Part shown: positions 34,545-42,965 of the stretch, piece by piece
How the letters are laid out: every line of letters starts with the position of its first letter
Numbering within the stretch: the first letter of the stretch is position 1
From: Paenibacillus camelliae
GTDB lineage: Bacteria; Bacillota; Bacilli; Paenibacillales; Paenibacillaceae
Reading direction: 5' to 3'
DNA length: 64,000 nt
NCBI RefSeq assembly: GCF_023715345.1
Contig: NZ_JAMBNY010000002.1
Span: 186,001 to 250,000 of the forward strand
The notes under the pieces: generated by a model
Database searches by the model: none
Told to the model about the DNA's origin: nothing
What the model saw: only the letters and a program-made list of their open reading frames with translations
Position numbers and translations under genes: made by a program

Positions 34545-35762
34545 TTACTTAAATTGGCTTAGCTTATCTCCAAAGCGTTCTGCCAAGGAGTAGCTCATAT
34601 TGTTACCGTTTAAGCTTACATCAGGATTGTTGATTTCCTTCATATCAGGCACTGGATGATCAGTTTCCTCATGAGCTGGAGCCTCTTGTGTTGCTTTAAT
34701 GCTTAGGCTCACGCGCTTATCAGATGGATTAAATTCAAGAATTTTCACTTGAACCTCTTGTCCTTCTTTCACTACCTCATATGGGGAATTAACATGACGA
34801 TGAGCTAGCTGGGAAATGTGCACGAGACCTTCAACACCTGGTGTAATTTCAACAAATGCACCGAAAGTAGTCACTCGCTTCACTTTGCCGTCAACAACGT
34901 CATCAACATTGAATTGTGTTGCTGCTGTTTCCCATGGACCAGGCTGAGCTGCTTTAATAGAAAGGCTAATTTTTCCTTTTTCAGCTTCTACCTTCAGCAC
35001 CTTCACCGTTACCTCTTGACCAACAGACACGACCTCTGCTGGATCTTTTACATGCTCCCATGCAAGCTCAGAAACATGAACTAAGCCGTCTACACCACCA
35101 AGATCAACAAAAGCACCGAATGGCGCAATGCGCTGAACAGTAGCTGTTAGCTCTTGCCCAACCTGCAATGATGCAAGCTTGGCTGCTTTTTCTTTTTCAT
35201 ACTCAGCTTCAAGCACATCTTTTTGAGATAGAATAACTTTATTGTTTTCGCGATCAATTTCCTTAACGATGACGCGAAGTGTACGACCTTTGTAATCACT
35301 GAAATCTTCAACGAAATGACGTTCAACCATCGAAGCAGGAATAAATGCGCGTACGCCAACATCAGCAACAAGGCCGCCTTTTACTACATCAGCAACGACA
35401 ACTTCAAATACATCACCTTGCTCAAAATGCTTTTCAATGTCATCCCAGCCTTTTTCGTTGTCAACAAGACGTTTGGATAGCGTCATTGTTTCCTTGCTGT
35501 CGTTAATGGAAAGAACTTTAAGCTCAACTTCTTCGCCCACCTTAACAACTTCAGCTGCTTGTTCTACAGGAACGGATGATAGTTCACGCAGTGTAATGAT
35601 TCCATCATATTTATAACCAACGCTTACATAAGCTACGTTATCTTCAATTTTAACAATTGTACCCTTCACAGTGTCACCTTTTTTCAACGACACCATTTCA
35701 TCTAATGCTGCTTGATTCGATTCCTCAACTACAGAATCTTGAACTTTAGTTTCTTCAGACAT
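34545..35762 (-). CDS. ypfD: S1 RNA-binding domain protein (RpsA homologue)
   Basis: A 405-residue protein with four S1 OB-fold domains at roughly residues 25-95, 110-180, 195-265 and 280-350; the repeated FGAFVDLGGVDGLVHVSEL and FGAFVEITPGVEGLVHISQL pieces are typical. It corresponds to YpfD of B. subtilis, a shortened relative of ribosomal protein S1 whose role in translation is not essential there. It lies directly downstream of plsC and cmk. Confidence 0.92.
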   Translation of the reverse strand: MSEETKVQDSVVEESNQAALDEMVSLKKGDTVKGTIVKIEDNVAYVSVGYKYDGIITLRELSSVPVEQAAEVVKVGEEVELKVLSINDSKETMTLSKRLVDNEKGWDDIEKHFEQGDVFEVVVADVVKGGLVADVGVRAFIPASMVERHFVEDFSDYKGRTLRVIVKEIDRENNKVILSQKDVLEAEYEKEKAAKLASLQVGQELTATVQRIAPFGAFVDLGGVDGLVHVSELAWEHVKDPAEVVSVGQEVTVKVLKVEAEKGKISLSIKAAQPGPWETAATQFNVDDVVDGKVKRVTTFGAFVEITPGVEGLVHISQLAHRHVNSPYEVVKEGQEVQVKILEFNPSDKRVSLSIKATQEAPAHEETDHPVPDMKEINNPDVSLNGNNMSYSLAERFGDKLSQFK

Positions 35763-35835
35763 GTATATAACCTCCTCAATTCATAAACCTTATTAATATT
35801 TAAAGCTCAATACAGAAAGGTATTCAGCAATAAAA

Positions 35836-36429
35836 CTATTTAACTGATGCTTTTAACTTATGAATTTGGTTCATAATTTCTCCTGTAACTGCTTCATAAA
35901 TGTCCTGTCCTTCACTTGCCGTAACGGCTTCAATGTCAACAGGCTTGCCGTACACGATAAGAGTACGACGAAACAGCTTGTAGTTTCCTACAATTGCAAC
36001 AGGAACAACAACCGCTTTACTGCGTAGTGCAATCATGGCAGTTCCCTTTTTAGCTCCAAGCGACGCGTTGGGATCATCTGTTTTCTGACGAGTTCCTTCA
36101 GGGAAAATCCCCATTACCTTACCTGATTTCAGTATATTGATGGATGACTTAATCGCATCAATGCTTACTCCACCACGCTTTACAGGGTACGCTCCAAAGG
36201 ATTTAATTAGCGGACCAAGCAAAGGGATTTTGAATAACTCTTCTTTCGCCATGAAATGAACTTTGCGCTCAATGAGCACACCAACAGCTGGCGGGTCTAG
36301 TAGACTTATATGGTTAGAGGCAATAATTACTGCCCCTTCTGCTGGAATATTCTCAGTCCCCGTAGCTTTAATTCGGAATAACACTCGATAAATAAATCGT
36401 AAAATAGCTCTGAATATCGTATAGGACAT
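35836..36429 (-). CDS. plsC: 1-acyl-sn-glycerol-3-phosphate acyltransferase
   Basis: PlsC adds the second acyl chain, turning lysophosphatidate into phosphatidate at the membrane. The catalytic NHISLLDPP (NHx4D) and the substrate-binding FPEGTRQ motifs are both present; a hydrophobic N-terminus probably anchors it. 197 residues. The ATG directly follows the cmk stop codon, with GGGGGTAAG inside the end of cmk as ribosome site. Confidence 0.93.
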   Translation of the reverse strand: MSYTIFRAILRFIYRVLFRIKATGTENIPAEGAVIIASNHISLLDPPAVGVLIERKVHFMAKEELFKIPLLGPLIKSFGAYPVKRGGVSIDAIKSSINILKSGKVMGIFPEGTRQKTDDPNASLGAKKGTAMIALRSKAVVVPVAIVGNYKLFRRTLIVYGKPVDIEAVTASEGQDIYEAVTGEIMNQIHKLKASVK

Positions 36430-37125
36430 TTATTCACTTACCCCCATAAGCTTTGTATTACCAAGCTTTACAATGAAGGCTACCACTTCATCAATGGACA
36501 TATCGCTGCTATCAAGCAGCAGTGCATCCTCGGCTTGAATTAACGGGGCAATATCTCTCGTTTCATCGAGTTTATCCCTTGCAGCAATTTCAGCTTCAAG
36601 CTGTTCAAGCGGAATGTAATTGCTCTCTGTTAACTCACGATAACGTCGTAAGGCACGTTCCTCAACCGAAGCAGTTAAGAAAATTTTCAGCTCAGCATCA
36701 GGCAGTACATGTGTGCCAATGTCACGTCCATCCATTACGATGCCTTTATGCTTAGCGAGCAAGCGCTGCATATCGCCGAGTTTTTTTCGCACATGCTCAT
36801 CAGAGGCATAATGAGATACCTGAGCAGTTACCTCTCTAGATCGAATCAGCTCTGTAACGTCTTCATTATGTAGCAGGATTTTTTGTCCTTCTGGTGTTGG
36901 TACTAGCTTTAGATCTATCGCTTCTACTAAAGCTTGCAGCTCAGACGCTTGCGATGGCTTTATGCCATTGCGTAAAGCGTGCAAGGCAACGGCACGATAC
37001 ATTGCCCCTGTGTCTACATAAACATAGTTCAATGCTGCGGCTACTTTACGAGCAACTGTACTTTTGCCAGCCCCAGCAGGACCATCGATCGCTATATTAA
37101 TGCGATCAATAGAAGTTAATGTCAT
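36430..37125 (-). CDS. cmk: Cytidylate kinase
   Basis: Cmk phosphorylates CMP and dCMP. The P-loop is IDGPAGAGKSTVARKVA, followed by DTGAMYRAVALHA and MDGRDIGTHVLPDAELKIFLTAS. About 231 residues. I favour the ATG at 37125 (MTLTSIDRINIAIDG), with GAAGGGAG 12 bases away; a TTG four codons earlier is less likely. Same order (cmk, then ypfD downstream) as B. subtilis, with plsC inserted between. Confidence 0.95.
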   Translation of the reverse strand: MTLTSIDRINIAIDGPAGAGKSTVARKVAAALNYVYVDTGAMYRAVALHALRNGIKPSQASELQALVEAIDLKLVPTPEGQKILLHNEDVTELIRSREVTAQVSHYASDEHVRKKLGDMQRLLAKHKGIVMDGRDIGTHVLPDAELKIFLTASVEERALRRYRELTESNYIPLEQLEAEIAARDKLDETRDIAPLIQAEDALLLDSSDMSIDEVVAFIVKLGNTKLMGVSE

Positions 37126-37160
37126 AGCTATGGGCAACTCCCTTCAAGATGAGGCCAAAC

Positions 37161-37180
37161 AAAAAGCAGGCCACGCCTGC
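37161..37180 (-). terminator. Compact hairpin with U-tract between the ypfB-like gene and cmk
   Basis: GCAGGC-GTG-GCCTGC followed by TTTTTG on the minus strand. It lies 36 bases before the cmk start, so it either ends the upstream operon or acts as an attenuator for cmk. Confidence 0.65.
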
Positions 37181-37225
37181 AATTATCGATTAATATTGTA
37201 CCATAGTTCTAATTTTGTTGCAAAA

Positions 37226-37405
37226 CTACGGCTCGAGCAGCCGCCTTCCTTCCCAGCGCTCAGTCGGAACGAGAACATCACGTACAATGTCAAATTGCAT
37301 AAAAAACTGAGTAATAAATATAACAAGCAAGCAGATCAGAACGACCATTATCGCTCGCTTACAGTAGTGGTCGATCCATTTCGTATAGTGACGCCAAGGC
37401 TTCAT
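37226..37405 (-). CDS. Small single-pass membrane protein (YpfB-like)
   Basis: About 59 residues with one membrane helix (IMVVLICLLVIFITQFFM). It occupies the place of ypfB (DUF5359) between ypfA/motI and cmk in B. subtilis and has similar size and topology. The ATG at 37405 (MKPWRHYTKW) is preceded by AAGGAGGATCC, better than the frame's earlier start at 37432. Function unknown. Confidence 0.65.
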   Translation of the reverse strand: MKPWRHYTKWIDHYCKRAIMVVLICLLVIFITQFFMQFDIVRDVLVPTERWEGRRLLEP

Positions 37406-37466
37406 GGGATCCTCCTTTTTGGATGATATCATTATCCTTACCGCCTATACTCCAAATATTCACATA

Positions 37467-38129
37467 TTAACGATCACGGAACTGAATTTGCTTCTCGAAT
37501 AAAAATCGAATGACGCGCTGACGTTCTTGCTCGGCAATTTCATCAAATTTAACCATAATAATTTTGCGACCAGTTTCTAGTTCCTTTTCTCGCAGCACCT
37601 CTGCTTCAAAACAGCTGTGCTCAATCGTTCCGTTACGGTGTGGCAGAAGCAACCAACAGCTAAGCTTCTCACCAGGTTCGAATGATTGATTACGATTAAT
37701 CATAAAGGAAACACCACCGCCACCGATATCATCGGTTTTGAATACGAAGCGCTGACCTTGTTTATTTTTTACTGCTATATCCACCTCAATATCAATCCGG
37801 AAAAAATTACGGCGTTGGACCGAGGTCATCGCATCTTCTGAAGGTCTCGCGATCTCATAGAAAATCAGCTCACCTTCTGCGGCCTCTCTAACCTTCGTTA
37901 CATAGGTTTCGAAAAAATGCTTTACTCCTGTATTGGTTATAAATGAGGCACTTAGCACATCCCCGGCTTGAAGGCGCTTCATGCGTCCGTTTTTCGTATT
38001 AATAGGTAGTTCAATCACAAGCACCTGCTCATTCTCATCTGCTACCCTAGTTTTATATTCTACAGGTTCTTTTGTTAATTCTTCTTTAAGCTGAAATATA
38101 ATAACCTGACTAACCTTTGGCACGATCAC
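37467..38129 (-). CDS. motI: PilZ-domain c-di-GMP receptor (MotI/YpfA-like)
   Basis: A 220-residue protein with a YcgR-type N-terminal domain (residues 10-100) and a C-terminal PilZ domain. In B. subtilis YpfA (MotI, also DgrA) binds cyclic di-GMP and stops the flagellar motor. The PilZ entry QRRNFFRID carries the RxxxR arginines; the second motif reads DIGGGGVSF, with glycine in place of the usual serine of DxSxxG. Position next to the ypfB-like gene and ypeB matches. Confidence 0.85.
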   Translation of the reverse strand: MIVPKVSQVIIFQLKEELTKEPVEYKTRVADENEQVLVIELPINTKNGRMKRLQAGDVLSASFITNTGVKHFFETYVTKVREAAEGELIFYEIARPSEDAMTSVQRRNFFRIDIEVDIAVKNKQGQRFVFKTDDIGGGGVSFMINRNQSFEPGEKLSCWLLLPHRNGTIEHSCFEAEVLREKELETGRKIIMVKFDEIAEQERQRVIRFLFEKQIQFRDR

Positions 38130-38192
38130 AAAAACTCCTCCCTCCGTAAGGGATATTATACCACTTACGTACTAGAGGAGCTATATTAACTT

Positions 38193-39545
38193 TTAGCTAG
38201 ATACCGCCTGATCACTGCGACTCATTTTTTCTATTTTCTCTTCAATACCTGTTTCAGCATTGATATAGATACGATAAAGCTGATCATTAATATTGCCAGT
38301 AAATTCGTAGCATAATACCTCTTCTCCCAATTCTCCGTCTATTATCGCTAATCGTTGGTCTTTGATCGAAAAATCAGGATTCAAAGCAGTTATGGCTTGA
38401 TTTAGAGATATGCTTGGTTTATTCATTTGGCGATCACGGTGATGCGCTGCATAATCAGCAGCGTGAAAACCGATGACTTCGCCATCATCTAACGCTACCT
38501 TTACTGTTATTTTATCTGGATATACGAGCGTATCGTCTTCCATTTCATATACATAGGTGAAGGTACCGGTATTATAATATTCATCATAGCTTACCGCCTC
38601 CATATCATCATAGCCATGCTTCTCAATGAAGCTTTCTGCTTTTTCCTCAGCCTGTTCCAGCGTTAGCGTCGCTTCAGAGACATCTCGATAATGTGCATAC
38701 ATAACAAGCTTACCGCCCTTTGCTGCAATACTCACCTTCTTGTCTCCATCAGCATCATCCTTTACTGAAGCCATATACGTAGGGAAATCACTATCCTTAC
38801 CATTCTCTTTAATTTCTATGTTTGAAACATCTGTATCCATAAACTTAGCAGCGATTTTCACCGCTTCCTCTGCAGTAATAGGCTTACCGCTAAGCAGTTT
38901 AACACGCTTATCCGTATACATACTGTTAACTGCAGGTCCCCACTCTACTTCACCATACTGAGTCGACTGATCGTTTACGTGACGCAAGCTGCTTACGACA
39001 GGGTTAGATGTTCCGCTTTCGTTAGCTGATAATGCAACCTCAACATCCATCCAACGCAGGCTGCTGCTCATAATATTATTTTGAAGCTCACTAAGTTGAG
39101 ATGAGATTTGATGTGAGCTGTTATAAAGTGATTTTAATGTTTTAAATTCCTCACCGCTAAGCGGTTGTTTACCTAAGTCGCGCACCGATGTTTTATAAGC
39201 AAAGTTGGAAACGCGTGACAAGAAGTTTTCAGTATCAGCAAATGGAAGGTAGCTTAGTGGAAGCTGACTAATCGCATGCTGAGCCTCACTTGTTATTCGC
39301 CAGACATTAACAAGCCCCTTACGTTGAAAATCTTTAGATGCGGAATTCACGGCAAGCGTATTTCCAAGTTCATCGTTAAGCTTATGAACATAATATGTTA
39401 AGTCACCGAAAGCACGTTGGTAACTATTCTCCGCCTTAAGCAGCACATTGTTTTTCTCTTGGTGTTCCTGATAACCCCAATACATCGCACCGATAAAAAG
39501 CACAGTCATTATCGGAAACATTATCATACTTAGACGTCTGTACAT
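38193..39545 (-). CDS. ypeB: Germination protein YpeB
   Basis: YpeB is a spore inner-membrane protein needed to hold the cortex-lytic enzyme SleB in dormant spores. It has an N-terminal membrane helix, a long helical region and two PepSY-type domains (VKIAAKFMDTDVSNIEI and a later AITALNPDFSI region) near the C-terminus. 450 residues, as usual. The ATG at 39545 follows AAGGGAG. Unusually, sleB is not next to it; a small CxxC protein gene is. Confidence 0.93.
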   Translation of the reverse strand: MYRRLSMIMFPIMTVLFIGAMYWGYQEHQEKNNVLLKAENSYQRAFGDLTYYVHKLNDELGNTLAVNSASKDFQRKGLVNVWRITSEAQHAISQLPLSYLPFADTENFLSRVSNFAYKTSVRDLGKQPLSGEEFKTLKSLYNSSHQISSQLSELQNNIMSSSLRWMDVEVALSANESGTSNPVVSSLRHVNDQSTQYGEVEWGPAVNSMYTDKRVKLLSGKPITAEEAVKIAAKFMDTDVSNIEIKENGKDSDFPTYMASVKDDADGDKKVSIAAKGGKLVMYAHYRDVSEATLTLEQAEEKAESFIEKHGYDDMEAVSYDEYYNTGTFTYVYEMEDDTLVYPDKITVKVALDDGEVIGFHAADYAAHHRDRQMNKPSISLNQAITALNPDFSIKDQRLAIIDGELGEEVLCYEFTGNINDQLYRIYINAETGIEEKIEKMSRSDQAVSS

Positions 39546-39550
39546 ACAAA

Positions 39551-39604
39551 AAGCTCCCTTCAAGTTCCAATCTAAGCTTAGTTTGGATCGTTAAAGGAAG
39601 CTTT
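39551..39604 (-). terminator. Hairpin at the ypeB ribosome site
   Basis: AAGCTTCC pairs imperfectly with GGGAGCTT and TCCAA with TTGGA, followed by TTTTTG. It falls between the CxxC gene and ypeB and its 3' arm contains the ypeB ribosome site, so it may both end transcription and limit ypeB translation. Confidence 0.5.
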
Positions 39605-39616
39605 ATACATCAAACA

Positions 39617-39766
39617 TTACATAGGATGTTCCTCGATTTCTAGATCATCCACATTATCGCAAATACACATTTTGAAACCTGTTTCATAGATTCCCTTATC
39701 TCTTCGGCCACGCAAAATATATTTTTCCCCGCATATCCTGCAGCGAATGACAACTTTCACTCGCAT
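39617..39766 (-). CDS. Small CxxC / CxC metal-binding protein
   Basis: A 49-residue protein: MRVKVVIRCRICGEKYILRG, then a GFKMCICDN turn. The CRIC and CIC cysteine pairs suggest a zinc ribbon. GGAGGG lies eight bases before the ATG, which supports translation. It resembles small rubredoxin-like orphan proteins of Bacillales but I cannot name it. It lies directly upstream of ypeB, where sleB is expected. Confidence 0.65.
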   Translation of the reverse strand: MRVKVVIRCRICGEKYILRGRRDKGIYETGFKMCICDNVDDLEIEEHPM

Positions 39767-39817
39767 TATGCCAACCCTCCTAATACAAATCTTATTGCAT
39801 TAGTATGGACCGGAATA

Positions 39818-40513
39818 CTATAAATTAACCTCATCTTTCGGACGAACATATCGAAAAGGAGATTTTACATGAGCAGATTTCATTTTAGATAGACCAAATA
39901 GCCATAGCAAAGCCATGAAAGGTATAATGGCGATAAGCCAATCGTTCTCTCTCCATACAATAATCCAATCATAAAGTCCATGAAGGATGATCGGCAGCAA
40001 TAACGATAGTATTAAATGAAGGTTATTCCTTTTTGAATTAGAGAATTTGGCCCTTCCTAAATAATATCCCATAACAATACCAAACAGCATATGACCAGAT
40101 ACAGGTAGCATTGCCCGCATGAGCATCGCACTTAAGTCTGCTGGCATAAATATGGAATACAACAAATTCTCTGTAGTAGCAAACCCTAAAGAAATCGCTC
40201 CTGCGTATAAAATACCATCATACGGCTCATCAAACTCAACATGATTATAGATGAGATGGAATAACACAAACCACTTAATAAACTCCTCAACACTGGAGGA
40301 TTGAATAAAAGCCATAACAAAGCTGCTGTCACCAAGCCATATCTCTACTCCACGCTGTAATACCATTATAGGAATGACAAGCAAAATGCCGACTAAGAAA
40401 ACTTTTAGTACCATATGGATTGGCTCTGCCTCGTATTTATCCTTAAGGTATAGAAAGGTCAGCAAGGATAAGCCTGGCGCCAATGCAGCTGTAATTATGG
40501 AAAAAATGACCAT
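39818..40513 (-). CDS. prsW: Intramembrane protease PrsW
   Basis: PrsW (YpdC) is a membrane protease that in B. subtilis makes the first cut in the anti-sigma factor RsiW. There are about eight membrane helices and the family motifs SSVEEFIKW, GAISLGFATTENLLY and GHMLFGIVMGYYLG. 231 residues. I start at ATG 40513 (MVIFSIITAA), preceded by AGGAAA. In this genome the substrate might be the anti-sigma factor at 6581-7192, but that is only a guess. Confidence 0.9.
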   Translation of the reverse strand: MVIFSIITAALAPGLSLLTFLYLKDKYEAEPIHMVLKVFLVGILLVIPIMVLQRGVEIWLGDSSFVMAFIQSSSVEEFIKWFVLFHLIYNHVEFDEPYDGILYAGAISLGFATTENLLYSIFMPADLSAMLMRAMLPVSGHMLFGIVMGYYLGRAKFSNSKRNNLHLILSLLLPIILHGLYDWIIVWRENDWLIAIIPFMALLWLFGLSKMKSAHVKSPFRYVRPKDEVNL

Positions 40514-40597
40514 ACGTTTTCCTGCTTTCCCTGCGCACAACGTATCGTGCAACATTTAAATATAATCTAATGGTTATATTATAACGAAGATTTAAAC

Positions 40598-40636
40598 AAA
40601 AAAGAACATTGACTTTTTGCCGTCAATGTTCTTTTT
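40598..40636 (-). terminator. Terminator after mecA
   Basis: AAAGAACATTGAC and GTCAATGTTCTTT form a 13-16 bp stem with T-runs, 18 bases after the mecA stop codon, on the minus strand. Confidence 0.85.
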
Positions 40637-40653
40637 CTCCTGTGTACGTATAT

Positions 40654-41268
40654 TTACTGAAAGTGAGCACAAATTTGCGTAACTGCATCATCAGCCATAA
40701 TGATCTTTCCGTATTCCTCTAGCATGGCATAGGTAACGGATGTTGCATCACCATATTCGGCTAATACTGCAAGCACCGAGTTAAACGTTGATGATTCTAT
40801 ATCTGATGGTTCAATGGACAAGATCCATTTATTGTTATAAGAATATAAGGTTCCGCCCTCGGTGAGCTGCGATGCCTTTAAACTTTTACATACCGAGATG
40901 ACATGTTCAAAATCATTGAACGAATACATGATGATATCGCTATGCTCCATCGTTACATCCAGATCATAAATATCATCTTCTAGCTCGTCGTCCTCACCAA
41001 ATCCGTCTACAGTGTCGCCTCCACGTTTACCACGTGTAACAACTACAAACATCCCCTGTGCAGGCATTGCGTATACTTCCACAGCTAGAGGTCTGCCACT
41101 TGCTTCAAAGCCGAGCTCATTATAAGCCTGCTCCATAAGTTCCATAAAAAGATCATGAAGCTTTGGAGGCTCACGTAACATGTCTTCCTTTTGGATACCC
41201 CGCTCCAACAAATCGTCGTAAGTCAGGAAAATCCTAATCTTGTCCTGACCCAATCTTTCGATCTTCAT
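40654..41268 (-). CDS. mecA: Adaptor protein MecA (MecB/YpbH-like by position)
   Basis: A 204-residue MecA-family adaptor that delivers substrates to the ClpCP protease. N-terminal substrate-binding part: MKIERLGQDKIRIFLTYDDLLERG; central acidic linker (FGEDDELEDDIYDLD); C-terminal ClpC-binding part from about residue 110. B. subtilis has MecA and a paralogue YpbH; the position here is nearer to ypbH, so which one it is remains open. AAAGGAGGATCC precedes the ATG. Confidence 0.88.
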   Translation of the reverse strand: MKIERLGQDKIRIFLTYDDLLERGIQKEDMLREPPKLHDLFMELMEQAYNELGFEASGRPLAVEVYAMPAQGMFVVVTRGKRGGDTVDGFGEDDELEDDIYDLDVTMEHSDIIMYSFNDFEHVISVCKSLKASQLTEGGTLYSYNNKWILSIEPSDIESSTFNSVLAVLAEYGDATSVTYAMLEEYGKIIMADDAVTQICAHFQ

Positions 41269-41621
41269 GACAGGATCCTCCTTTGCAGCATCTGACTATA
41301 GCTTATGTATTTCAAATTAGATTGTGACCAATTCTACATACAATAGCCTTATGTTTACTTTAACATGTCTTTCTCTTTATTGCACTACTTTAGCAAAAAT
41401 TAAGTCATTCATTAAGTAGTCCATACGAAGTTGTAGCGAAATCGTTTCATAAATTATGTAGTACTAAGTTTTTTTGCTGATAATTATTATTTTTATGCGT
41501 AAATATACGCCTTAATGAGTACCTAAATAAACTTTAGCAATTTTCAAAATCTTTTACCTTCATATGATAAAGGGAGCTGGCTTACTAAGAAGCCAGCTCA
41601 GCTGAAGTTATCTTTAAAGAA
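41269..41621. other. Intergenic region upstream of mecA
   Basis: About 350 bases, very AT-rich, with no coding region. It holds the terminator at 41574-41599 and presumably the mecA promoter; TATAGT near 41294 lacks a clear -35. Nothing else is seen. Confidence 0.45.
41574..41599 (-). terminator. Terminator after the 114-residue membrane protein gene
   Basis: GAGCTGGCTT and AAGCCAGCTC form a perfect 10-bp stem with a 6-base loop, followed by CCCTTTATC on the minus strand; the U-tract is weak. Confidence 0.65.
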
Positions 41622-41960
41622 TTAGTGCTTAATGGATGAGGAATCACTTTTAATATCTTCGACTGTCGCTTGCAGCTCAGGATCGCTGTTAATAATTCCT
41701 TCAATCATCGACACATTCATTTGATGGTTTGCAGGAACATTAGATGTGCTGCCGGAGCTTTGCTTCTGTGCTTGACCTTGACCTGCTTGATTCGTTGCTT
41801 CACTTTTCGTAAACTTTGACATTGCCTTAGACATGACATTGCCCTTCATATCAGACATTGCAGTTTGTACGGCCTGTGCCATTCCTGATTTACGCTGCAT
41901 AAGCATGACAGCTCCAACCATACCTAACATACTCCCTAGAAAAAAGCTGGTCATTCTCAT
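41622..41960 (-). CDS. Uncharacterised membrane-anchored protein, YtxH-like
   Basis: A 112-residue protein with one N-terminal membrane helix (FFLGSMLGMVGAVMLMQRK), then a low-complexity Gln/Ser/Asn region and a short acidic C-terminus. It resembles YtxH-type anchored proteins only in general layout. I start at ATG 41960, six bases after GAGAGGTG. Function unknown. Confidence 0.6.
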   Translation of the reverse strand: MRMTSFFLGSMLGMVGAVMLMQRKSGMAQAVQTAMSDMKGNVMSKAMSKFTKSEATNQAGQGQAQKQSSGSTSNVPANHQMNVSMIEGIINSDPELQATVEDIKSDSSSIKH

Positions 41961-42053
41961 CTTGAACACCTCTCTTTAATATGACTTCACATGTAGCTTG
42001 ACCTGAATACAGTGGAGTCATACAAGTTAGGTTTAGGTAAAACAACCAAACAG

Positions 42054-42299
42054 CTACTGTGTTTCAGTTGTTGTTGGATAGTAGCTGCTGCCGTACCACA
42101 GAAGGAAAAGCACAAGCGCTACAAACAGCACAAATACAACATTATAATAAATTCTTGTCAGTTTACCTTTGCTCGAAGGGTATTTTTTGGAGCGAGGTGG
42201 AAGGGAATTTTCTTCCGCATCCTCGAAGTTATGAATAGCACGGCCAGTCTCATGGTGTTTAGCTCTGTTTGCTCGACTGAACTTTTGCTTTCTACTCAT
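42054..42299 (-). CDS. Uncharacterised small C-terminally anchored membrane protein
   Basis: 81 residues: a very basic N-terminal half (SRKQKFSRANRAKHH, RSKKYPSSKGK) and one membrane helix (VVFVLFVALVLFLLWYG) near the C-terminus. AGGAGGG precedes the ATG. It begins 3 bases after the CPBP protease gene and is likely cotranscribed with it. Function unknown. Confidence 0.6.
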   Translation of the reverse strand: MSRKQKFSRANRAKHHETGRAIHNFEDAEENSLPPRSKKYPSSKGKLTRIYYNVVFVLFVALVLFLLWYGSSYYPTTTETQ

Positions 42300-42302
42300 A
42301 AA

Positions 42303-42905
42303 TTATGATTCCCTCCTATATTTGATCATTAGTCCCATTATAAAATCAAATAAGAAATGTGCAAACATCGGTGCCCAGATCGTGCCAGTTTTGATATAGA
42401 TCCATCCTAAGGCATAGCTAATACAAAACACTAGCCCTGTTGGGATCCAATGTTTTAAATATCGAACATGTATAACTGCAAAAATAATACTTGTCCAATA
42501 AGGACCGATGGCATGCTGAATTGCTCCACGGAATAGAAGCTCCTCACAAAAACCAACAATTAGACAGATGACTGCAATGTGCCACACTGGACGGTTAGCG
42601 AATATTTTTTCATTGATTCCACCGTCATCTGCAAATTCATCAGGTACGAATCTTGACAGAAAAAAGTCTGCCGCTACCGCAGCTAGCGCTAATCCTCCCC
42701 CCCAAAATAGAACATCAACAATTTCGTCAGGTATCGACAAAAGTGAAAGTAAATTTTGGTGTTGAAAAAATACCCATATTAAGCCGATAATAAGAGTAAG
42801 TGCTTGGGTGAGATATAAATTAATAAGCAGCGTACGATCATCTAGCTCATCGATAGACACCTGCCGGAATTGAATTTTTCTGAATTTGAATTTATTTCTT
42901 TTCAC
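42303..42905 (-). CDS. CPBP family intramembrane protease
   Basis: A 200-residue polytopic membrane protein of the CPBP (Abi, CAAX-processing) family. The catalytic EExxxR is in GFCEELLFRGA, with histidines in FAVIHVRY and PMFAHFLFD. In bacteria such proteins act as proteases or in immunity and regulation; substrate unknown. It is probably the counterpart of YpbD of B. subtilis by location. I favour the GTG at 42905, seven bases after AGGAAG. Confidence 0.82.
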   Translation of the reverse strand: MKRNKFKFRKIQFRQVSIDELDDRTLLINLYLTQALTLIIGLIWVFFQHQNLLSLLSIPDEIVDVLFWGGGLALAAVAADFFLSRFVPDEFADDGGINEKIFANRPVWHIAVICLIVGFCEELLFRGAIQHAIGPYWTSIIFAVIHVRYLKHWIPTGLVFCISYALGWIYIKTGTIWAPMFAHFLFDFIMGLMIKYRRES

Positions 42906-42965
42906 CAAAACACTTCCTATTCTGCGTTAATTCTACAAATGAACATATCATAAAGGAGCAATAAC

